Below are positions 6,346 to 11,748 of a DNA stretch of 11,748 nt, one piece after another. A program made the translations under genes and the position numbers. The notes under the pieces are model-generated. The model worked only from the letters and a program-made list of their open reading frames with translations. It ran no database searches and was not told the DNA's origin. Within the stretch, counting starts at the first letter, position 1; each line of letters starts with the position of its first letter. This DNA comes from Clostridiales bacterium UBA3680 (GTDB taxonomy: Bacteria; Bacillota; Clostridia; Lachnospirales; CAG-274): positions 1 to 11,748 of the forward strand of contig DFJD01000055.1 in the NCBI GenBank assembly GCA_002372875.1, read 5' to 3'.

Positions 6346-8370
6346 GTGATTATTTCTTTTTTAGGCGATATTCTCGGTAAAATAATGAGCGTGATCTATT
6401 ATATCGTTAATGATTACGGGTTAAGTATTATTATATTTACATTTCTGACAAAATTTATACTTTTTCCCGTAAATATGATCACACAAAAAAACTCAATAAA
6501 TATGGTCAGATTGATGCCCGAGGAAAACAATCTGAAAACAAAATATATAGACGATAAAAGCAAGCTTGCCGATGAGCAGCTCAAGCTCTACAAAAAATAC
6601 AACTATCGACCCATATTGAGTACCATACCCTTGCTTATACAAATCCCTCTTGTTTTGGGACTTGTGTATGTAATATATCATCCCCTTTCATATATGCTCT
6701 CCTTTGACGATGGTATGCTTGAGAGCATAAAGGAATGGGCAAAGAGCATATTATCGGGCTCTCAGCTTGAAGAAAACTCGTATCAGCTTGCCGTAATAGG
6801 GGCAATAAAATCCGGTGCGGAAGCTCCGTCATATTTAAACGAGGCTGTAAGCAAGATCAACTCGTTAAACACAAGCTTTTTAGGCTTGAATTTAAGTATG
6901 ATGCCCTCGTTTTCGGGCAATTACGAGTTGTTGTCCATACCCTTTTTATCGGGGCTTAGTGCTTGGCTGCTTTGTTTTGTTCAAAACAAGATCAATATAC
7001 TTCAGGTGGCGCAAAGTGAGTTAAATAAATGGATAACAACGATATTTTTGATCGTCTTTTCAACATACTTTGCTTTTCTTGTTCCCGCAGGAGTCGGTCT
7101 TTACTGGATATTCGGAAATCTTTTTTCCATACCCGTAATGTATGCACTCAATTGGGTAATGCCGCCGCAAAAATACATCGATCTTACCTATCTTAAGCTT
7201 ACTAACGAAAAGTTTAAGGAAAAGGAAAAAGAAAGAAAAAAATATTCCTCAAGGGAAAAAGCCGATTTCAAAAGATTTTTTGCACAGGATAATGCGGAAC
7301 TTGTTATATACTCCGAATCTAACGGTTTTTACAAATACTACAAAGGTATGATCGACTATATATGTGAAAATTCGGATATCAAAATACATTATGTAACAAG
7401 CGATCCGCATGATAACATATTTAAAGATGAAAGAGAACAGATAATAAGCTACTATATTGCATCCGATCGCTATCTTATTCCTTTTTTTATGAAGCTTGAT
7501 TGCAAGATATGCGCAATGACCATGCCCGATCTGGAGAAGTATCACATAAAAAGGTCGAGAGTGAAAAAGGATATAGAGTATGTAAAAATTCCCCACGGTG
7601 CGGGAAGTTATGCCCTTACCTACAGAAAAAATGCGGTGGATTATTTTGACACCGTTTTCTGCACGGGTATAGATAACCTAAACGAAATAAGAGAAAGCGA
7701 ACAGCTGTATTCATCTCATAAAAAAAGACTTGTTGAGGCGGGTTATCCTCTTATAGATGAGCTTATTGAAATGTATGAATCGAAGGAGCATAAGAAAAAC
7801 GAGGTGCCGATAATTCTCATAGCACCCTCATGGCAGCCCGACAACATTATAGACTTGTGTGGCGATGAGCTTCTTTCGGCTCTTTCTGATACAAATTATG
7901 AAATTATACTCAGGCCTCATCCTCAACAAGTGCGGCATGAGAGCGAAAAATTCGACCTTATGAAGAAAAAATACGAGAAAAACAAAAACATTTTGATACA
8001 GACGGATTTTTCTTCAAACACAACAATAAGTGATGCGGATATTCTCATCACCGACTGGTCGGATATCGCATGGGAATTTTCTTTTTCCACTAAGAAACCC
8101 GTTCTTTTTATCGATACCCCTATGAAGATCATGAATCCCGAGTACGATAAAATAAAAACAAAGCCTGTAAATATAACCCTGAGAGAAATTGTGGGAAAAG
8201 TGGTAAGTCCCGAAAAAATGTCCGAAATAAAATCTACTGTGGATTATCTTTTGACCCACAGACAAGAGTATGAAAAAATTATAGAACAAACAAGAAATGA
8301 ACACATTTATAATGTGGGTAAAAGTAAAATTATATACGGAAGATACATTATAAAGAGGTTAAGAGGTTAA
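6346..8370 (+). CDS. YidC/Oxa1-type insertase domain fused to CDP-glycerol glycerophosphotransferase-like domain
   Basis: This 674-aa protein begins with GTG (AAGGAG at 6331-6336, 9 nt upstream). Residues about 1-280 follow YidC/Oxa1: a first TM with 'FTFLTKFILFPVN' (Lys36 where many homologues have the groove Arg), the cytoplasmic hairpin with 'DEQLKLYKKY', 'PLLIQIPLVLGLVYVI', and three further TM segments ending near 'VGLYWIFGNLFSIP'. After a basic linker (about 290-305), residues about 310-674 resemble TagB/TagF transferases (PF04464): His417 in IPHGAG, His525 in RPHP, and DILITDWSD (Asp570, Trp571, Ser572) where relatives have 'ITDYSS'. The YidC C-terminus faces the cytoplasm, which suits a CDP-glycerol-using domain. 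Ordinary YidC is about 200-400 aa without this extension. A frameshift merger is unlikely, since the frame is continuous with a natural linker. Likely role: membrane-bound transfer of glycerol-phosphate-type units. Confidence 0.85.
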   Translation: MIISFLGDILGKIMSVIYYIVNDYGLSIIIFTFLTKFILFPVNMITQKNSINMVRLMPEENNLKTKYIDDKSKLADEQLKLYKKYNYRPILSTIPLLIQIPLVLGLVYVIYHPLSYMLSFDDGMLESIKEWAKSILSGSQLEENSYQLAVIGAIKSGAEAPSYLNEAVSKINSLNTSFLGLNLSMMPSFSGNYELLSIPFLSGLSAWLLCFVQNKINILQVAQSELNKWITTIFLIVFSTYFAFLVPAGVGLYWIFGNLFSIPVMYALNWVMPPQKYIDLTYLKLTNEKFKEKEKERKKYSSREKADFKRFFAQDNAELVIYSESNGFYKYYKGMIDYICENSDIKIHYVTSDPHDNIFKDEREQIISYYIASDRYLIPFFMKLDCKICAMTMPDLEKYHIKRSRVKKDIEYVKIPHGAGSYALTYRKNAVDYFDTVFCTGIDNLNEIRESEQLYSSHKKRLVEAGYPLIDELIEMYESKEHKKNEVPIILIAPSWQPDNIIDLCGDELLSALSDTNYEIILRPHPQQVRHESEKFDLMKKKYEKNKNILIQTDFSSNTTISDADILITDWSDIAWEFSFSTKKPVLFIDTPMKIMNPEYDKIKTKPVNITLREIVGKVVSPEKMSEIKSTVDYLLTHRQEYEKIIEQTRNEHIYNVGKSKIIYGRYIIKRLRG

Positions 8371-8371
8371 A

Positions 8372-10075
8372 ATGAAAGACAAGAATATAAAACATAATTT
8401 ATTCAAACATACAAAAATCGAAATTGCGGCATATTTGCTGTCAACATTTCTGTTGGTGTTTTCATTTTGTTTTCTTTCACCTATGGATGTTTATCTTCAA
8501 AATACGTCGGAGTTTGTAATACATTTGCCAAGTGTTGCATTTCCGCTTTTGTATGTGTCCGTGGCATTGTTTATTGTCCTCGGTTTCGGACTGTCGGCGT
8601 TTTTAAAAGGGAAAAGCCTTATCGGCTTTTCTTTGTTTTTCCTGGGAATAGCCCTTGCCTGTTATGTTCAAGTGTTTTTCCTTAACGGAGATATGAAACA
8701 GATAACGGGAGATGATTTTAATTATCTCGATATGACTCCATTCCATGTAACGGCTTATTTTATATGGCTGATAACGGCATTTTTCCCTTTGCTTATATGG
8801 GCAATAAAGCTGGTAAAGGATCAAAATAACAAAGAAGCAAAATATGAAGGATTTGCGCGTTTTATTATAACAGCTTCCGTAATCGTTCTCGGTATGCAAA
8901 CAGCGGGCTTTGTTTCCTCCCTTATGGGTTCTGATTACTCCAAAAAGACGGGAAAAGATTATTTATCCTACGAAAAATCATTTAATCTTTCTTCAAAGAA
9001 AAATGTTATAGTTTTTCTTCTTGACAGAATGGATGTGGATTTTATGGAAAAATATCTTGACGAGGATGACCACAAGGCTGAAATATTGGACGGATTTACA
9101 TTCTATGAAGATAATCTTTCGGAGTATACGAATACCTTTCCCTCCGTTGCAACCATGCTGACTGGAGTAAAGTACAACGGGTCTGATACATGGAAAGATT
9201 ATATCGATAAAGCATGGAACGGAAATACTCTTCCCGATAAGCTTAAAAAGAATGACTATGCGGTGTATCTTCTTCTTGACATGCTCACAACATATAATTC
9301 CGTAGCTCAGATAAAGCCATCGGTAGATAATGTTTCCCATTCGAATGTAGAGAACGAGGCTCTTAATTATTTTCAAATAGTAAATGTATGTCTTCGTATC
9401 TCGGGCACAAGAACACTTCCGTATGTGGCAAAGGCTGCATGCTTGTATAATTTAAAACCCGACTTTTCAAATTCCTTTTTCATGAAGTTGGCACCCGATA
9501 TGGTTCCAAACGCAACGGGTATGGAAGCGGATAAGCAGTTTTTTGAGCAATTAAATGCCGACGGTCTTTCATTGAGAGATGATAAAAATGTATTTGTGTT
9601 TACTCATCTTGAAAGTATACACGGAGGACTTGAAACCGGTGAATTAAGCTTTAAAATACTTGAAAAATACTTTGACGAATTAAAAAGGCTTGATATTTAC
9701 GATAAATCCACAATAATACTTGTTGCCGACCACGGAAGGCCTTTTCTTGACCACGAGCTTGACGGCGACCTTAAGGACCCTATTTGCACTTCTCTGCTTA
9801 TAAAGCCCGAGAATTCGAGAGGAAAGCTTGTAAAAGATTCAAAAACAGGTCTTTCAAACAAAAGCTTTATCCCCTCCGTGCTTGAGTATGCGGGCTTGCC
9901 CCATCAAGAAGAAGGTCTGTCATACAATGATGTTATTAATAGCAAACTGAATGGAGAACGTATATTAAACCTCTATTATTGGTTTGGTCTTGGACATATC
10001 GAAAACAAAGGTCAGTTCGTTGTAAACGGAAATTCAAGAGATATTAAAAATTGGACATATCATAAACCATCATAA
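8372..10075 (+). CDS. Five-TM sulfatase-family / LTA-synthase-like phosphotransferase
   Basis: This 567-aa protein has five predicted TM segments (about residues 18-37, 50-74, 77-101, 124-147, 163-187), then an extracytoplasmic alkaline-phosphatase-superfamily domain. This is the same layout as lipoteichoic acid synthase, though somewhat shorter. Visible motifs are NVIVFLLDRMD (211-221, Asp218 a metal ligand), YTNTFPSVATMLTG with Thr255 the likely nucleophile, THLESIHGG (411-419) and DHGRP (453-457). The reaction is probably transfer of a phospho-group such as glycerol phosphate or phosphoethanolamine to an envelope acceptor; the exact substrate cannot be read. The start is 1 nt after the preceding stop, with AGAGG at 8362-8366, so translation is probably coupled to the YidC fusion. 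A true sulfatase is unlikely: there is no CxPxR or SxPxR maturation motif. Confidence 0.8.
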   Translation: MKDKNIKHNLFKHTKIEIAAYLLSTFLLVFSFCFLSPMDVYLQNTSEFVIHLPSVAFPLLYVSVALFIVLGFGLSAFLKGKSLIGFSLFFLGIALACYVQVFFLNGDMKQITGDDFNYLDMTPFHVTAYFIWLITAFFPLLIWAIKLVKDQNNKEAKYEGFARFIITASVIVLGMQTAGFVSSLMGSDYSKKTGKDYLSYEKSFNLSSKKNVIVFLLDRMDVDFMEKYLDEDDHKAEILDGFTFYEDNLSEYTNTFPSVATMLTGVKYNGSDTWKDYIDKAWNGNTLPDKLKKNDYAVYLLLDMLTTYNSVAQIKPSVDNVSHSNVENEALNYFQIVNVCLRISGTRTLPYVAKAACLYNLKPDFSNSFFMKLAPDMVPNATGMEADKQFFEQLNADGLSLRDDKNVFVFTHLESIHGGLETGELSFKILEKYFDELKRLDIYDKSTIILVADHGRPFLDHELDGDLKDPICTSLLIKPENSRGKLVKDSKTGLSNKSFIPSVLEYAGLPHQEEGLSYNDVINSKLNGERILNLYYWFGLGHIENKGQFVVNGNSRDIKNWTYHKPS

Positions 10076-10111
10076 AAATCGGAGATATCTATGGAAGTGC
10101 AGGAGGCCTGT

Positions 10112-10462
10112 ATGATAAAGAAAGTAATCTATTGCTTAAACTTCATTTGGACAAGTTTTATTGCATTTTCATTTCCGATTTGCTTTGAAATGATTTTCCT
10201 TTGCATTAGCGGTCATTCAAAGGGATATGGTTATGATCTGGGTTCGGAGAAAGACATATCCGTTATGTTTGGCTTGATCGGATCGTTGATTTGGCTTGCC
10301 TTGGCAGTTCCTTCAAATATCTATGTTTTTCGCAAAACGCTGAGTAAAGGCAAACGGTATATTCTTATACCTATAATACTGTATATTGCGCTTGCATTAG
10401 CGTGTGTAATTATTACATACGGCGGCTGGGCAAATTACGCTAAAGAAGTGTTTAACATTTAA
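10112..10462 (+). CDS. Unknown three-TM membrane protein
   Basis: This 116-aa protein has three hydrophobic segments (about residues 4-30, 44-68, 79-103) separated by short loops. I do not recognise a family. AGGAGG at 10101-10106, 5 nt before ATG 10112, decides the start. The in-frame ATG 10091 would add seven polar residues and has only a weak GGAG box. It lies 36 nt after the sulfatase-family gene and immediately before a strong terminator, so it is the last gene of the operon. Some base choices differ from its neighbours, but too few to argue for transfer. It could be an accessory factor of the upstream enzymes or an unrelated passenger. Confidence 0.7.
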   Translation: MIKKVIYCLNFIWTSFIAFSFPICFEMIFLCISGHSKGYGYDLGSEKDISVMFGLIGSLIWLALAVPSNIYVFRKTLSKGKRYILIPIILYIALALACVIITYGGWANYAKEVFNI

Positions 10463-10480
10463 CTTTCATTACAAACCCGC

Positions 10481-10528
10481 AAACAGGCTGTGAAGAAATG
10501 AGTGATCATCTTCACAGCCTGTTTTTTT
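10481..10528 (+). terminator. Strong terminator ending the long operon
   Basis: A 15-bp perfect stem (10481-10495 with 10510-10524) has a 14-nt loop that contains its own small 4-bp hairpin (atga/tcat). It is followed by T residues through 10528. It closes the unit that starts at the 1668 promoter. Confidence 0.93.
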
Positions 10529-10589
10529 ACAGCCTGATGTATCTTTCCGCTATAAATTCATTTTATTACAGACCATTGAAATGCCGTAA

Positions 10590-10618
10590 TTGACAGTCTT
10601 GCCAAAAGAACATATAAT
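10590..10618 (+). promoter_or_regulatory. Perfect-consensus promoter for the amidotransferase gene
   Basis: TTGACA (10590-10595), a 17-bp spacer and TATAAT (10613-10618) match the housekeeping consensus at all 12 positions. Transcription should begin near 10625, leaving a leader of about 20 nt that is little more than the AGGAGGTGA ribosome binding site (10631-10639). No operator-like palindrome overlaps it, which suggests constitutive expression. Confidence 0.88.
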
Positions 10619-10643
10619 TCCCATATGAATAGGAGGTGAAAGC

Positions 10644-11420
10644 ATGTGCGAATTATACGGCTTTTGCGGGAAAAAGAAAAAGGTATTAAATGACGAACTT
10701 GAGGAGTTCTTTTCCCATTCGGACAAAAACCCCAACGGCTGGGGAATTGCCGTTTTCGGCAACAATTCGAGCTGTTCGGTGCATAAGGAGCCCATTGCGG
10801 CAAGTAAAAGCGAAGATTTGAAGAAAATATTGAAAAGAAAAATAGAGCAAAAAAATGTTCTTGCCCATATAAGACTTGCGACAGTGGGCTATGACGAATA
10901 CAACAACTCTCATCCCTTTACCGGAAAGGATATAAGCGGAAAGGAATGGGCAATGATACATAACGGCACAATTTTCGAATCGGATGTGCTCTCACCCTAT
11001 CTGTATCTTCAAAAGGGGTCTACGGACAGTGAAAGAGTTTTTCTCTATTTTCTTGATAAAATAAACGAAGCCATAGCAATAAAGGGTTCGCCGTTGAACA
11101 ATTACGAAAGCTTTGAAATATTTGACAGTCTTGTAAGCTGCCTTTCGGATAAAAACAAACTAAATCTTATTGTCTGTGACGGAACAAGGATGTACGTTCA
11201 CTGTAACTGTCAAAACACGCTTTATATGAAACTTACCGACAAAGGTATTACCTTCTCAACAAAGCCTCTCTCGAAGCACGGCTGGGAAAGTGTTCCTTTC
11301 ACAAGAGCTTTTGTGTGTGAAAACGGAGAGATCGTATCTCGTGGAACAAAGCACAATTTTGAATATATCCCCGATGAAAGCAGCCTTCGCGCCCTGTATA
11401 TGGCTTATGCCGCTTTGTAG
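10644..11420 (+). CDS. Class II glutamine amidotransferase (YafJ/EgtC-like)
   Basis: This 258-aa protein is a stand-alone Ntn-hydrolase amidotransferase domain. Cys2 (MCELYGF) becomes the N-terminal nucleophile after Met removal. NPNGWGIA (29-36), LAHIRLATVG (73-82, Arg77 for substrate carboxylate), SHPF (89-92), HNG (106-108, oxyanion Asn-Gly) and STDSE (126-130, Asp128 for the glutamine amino group) match the class II glutaminase set. Relatives include YafJ of unknown role and EgtC, which removes a gamma-glutamyl group in ergothioneine synthesis. No synthase domain is attached, so it probably hydrolyses a gamma-glutamyl amide or works with a separate partner. The glutamate-cysteine ligase fragment 61 nt downstream is consistent with gamma-glutamyl metabolism. 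Family is clear; substrate is not. Confidence 0.87.
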   Translation: MCELYGFCGKKKKVLNDELEEFFSHSDKNPNGWGIAVFGNNSSCSVHKEPIAASKSEDLKKILKRKIEQKNVLAHIRLATVGYDEYNNSHPFTGKDISGKEWAMIHNGTIFESDVLSPYLYLQKGSTDSERVFLYFLDKINEAIAIKGSPLNNYESFEIFDSLVSCLSDKNKLNLIVCDGTRMYVHCNCQNTLYMKLTDKGITFSTKPLSKHGWESVPFTRAFVCENGEIVSRGTKHNFEYIPDESSLRALYMAYAAL

Positions 11421-11481
11421 ATACGGCTCATCTCGGATATTTTTAAACCTGTCGGTGTGTAACTTTAAAGGAGGTTTTCCC

Positions 11482-11742
11482 ATGCTGAATTACAATGCAA
11501 ATACCGTAAACAAGCTGCTTACAAGCGGAGAATTCGGTATTGAGAAAGAATCTTTGCGTATTCTTTCCGATGGCCGCTTTTCAAAAACAAAACATCCTTT
11601 TCCTAACGATAAACATATAGTAAGAGATTTTTGCGAAAATCAGATAGAAATAAATACGGGAATATCGACCTGTGCCATAAAAGCCGTTAAAGAGCCGGAA
11701 TATTACGAAAAAAACATCAGAAAAATTTTAAGGAAACACTGA
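11482..11742 (+). pseudogene. Glutamate-cysteine ligase, N-terminal fragment (truncated)
   Basis: Only 86 codons are present. Residues 18-59 match the N-terminal core of bacterial glutamate-cysteine ligases: FGIEKESLR (18-26, acidic residues for Mg-ATP), SKTKHPF (34-40), then RDFCENQIEINTG (48-60). These enzymes (GshA, or the GshAB/GshF fusion) make gamma-glutamylcysteine in the cytoplasm and are normally about 450-750 residues. Here the frame ends in ...KILRKH with TGA at 11740-11742, just before the expected 'WPFSNPP'-like region and 6 bases before the window edge. AAAGGAGG (11467-11474) is 7 nt before ATG, so the start is intact. It could be a broken gene, an insertion junction or a misassembled contig end. 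Confidence 0.75.
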
Positions 11743-11748
11743 TTAATT

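Noticed and set aside
6346..8370. YidC-TagF fusion as a frameshift artefact
   Set aside because: The frame is continuous, with a plausible charged linker at about residues 290-305. There is no internal Shine-Dalgarno box and start at the domain junction, and no overlapping alternative frame that would mark a lost stop.
8372..10075. True sulfatase
   Set aside because: The formylglycine motif (C/S-x-P-x-R) is missing. A Thr nucleophile motif and the five-TM anchor fit LTA-synthase or phosphoethanolamine-transferase types better.

Overview
The window looks like a piece of a low-GC Bacillota genome, most likely a gut or rumen Clostridia (Oscillospirales-like). This rests on A/T-rich codon choice, strong AAAGGAGG-type ribosome binding sites, short consensus promoters, U-tailed intrinsic terminators, a DUF5684-type membrane protein, Ig-like repeat surface protein and teichoic-acid-type enzymes. 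All genes I accept are on the + strand. No rRNA, tRNA, transposase gene or CRISPR array is visible.

Region 1 (1-324) has no gene but is dense in secondary structure. It holds two small hairpins, a 12-bp inverted repeat enclosing two tandem 63-bp units, and a long hairpin with a 9-bp GC-rich core. The two 63-bp units differ at 12 positions, and every change keeps or improves pairing or falls in an unpaired position. This fits a structured RNA or a palindromic mobile-element end. Region 2 (325-1607) holds two short single-gene units, each closed by a terminator: an orphan type IV prepilin-like gene and a small DUF5684-type membrane protein with its own extended -10 promoter.

Region 3 (1668-10528) reads as one long transcription unit, from a TTGCAA-17-TATAAT promoter to a strong 15-bp terminator. 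In order it encodes: a secreted Tyr/Asp/Asn-rich protein with Ig-like modules; a small protein with an RsbW-like N-box remnant; a cytoplasmic RIFT-barrel/alpha-alpha-toroid carbohydrate enzyme; a 93-aa membrane protein with a YIDPATTSY motif; a fusion of a YidC/Oxa1-type insertase domain with a CDP-glycerol glycerophosphotransferase-like domain; a five-TM sulfatase/LTA-synthase-like enzyme; and a three-TM unknown. The last four genes are tightly packed. I propose that they make, anchor or modify a phosphate-containing envelope polymer. The YidC-glycerophosphotransferase fusion is the most unusual item in the window.

Region 4 (10529-11748) has a perfect-consensus promoter driving a class II glutamine amidotransferase. 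It is followed by the N-terminal 86 codons of a glutamate-cysteine ligase that stops 6 bases before the window edge, either a broken gene or one interrupted at a repeat or assembly boundary.
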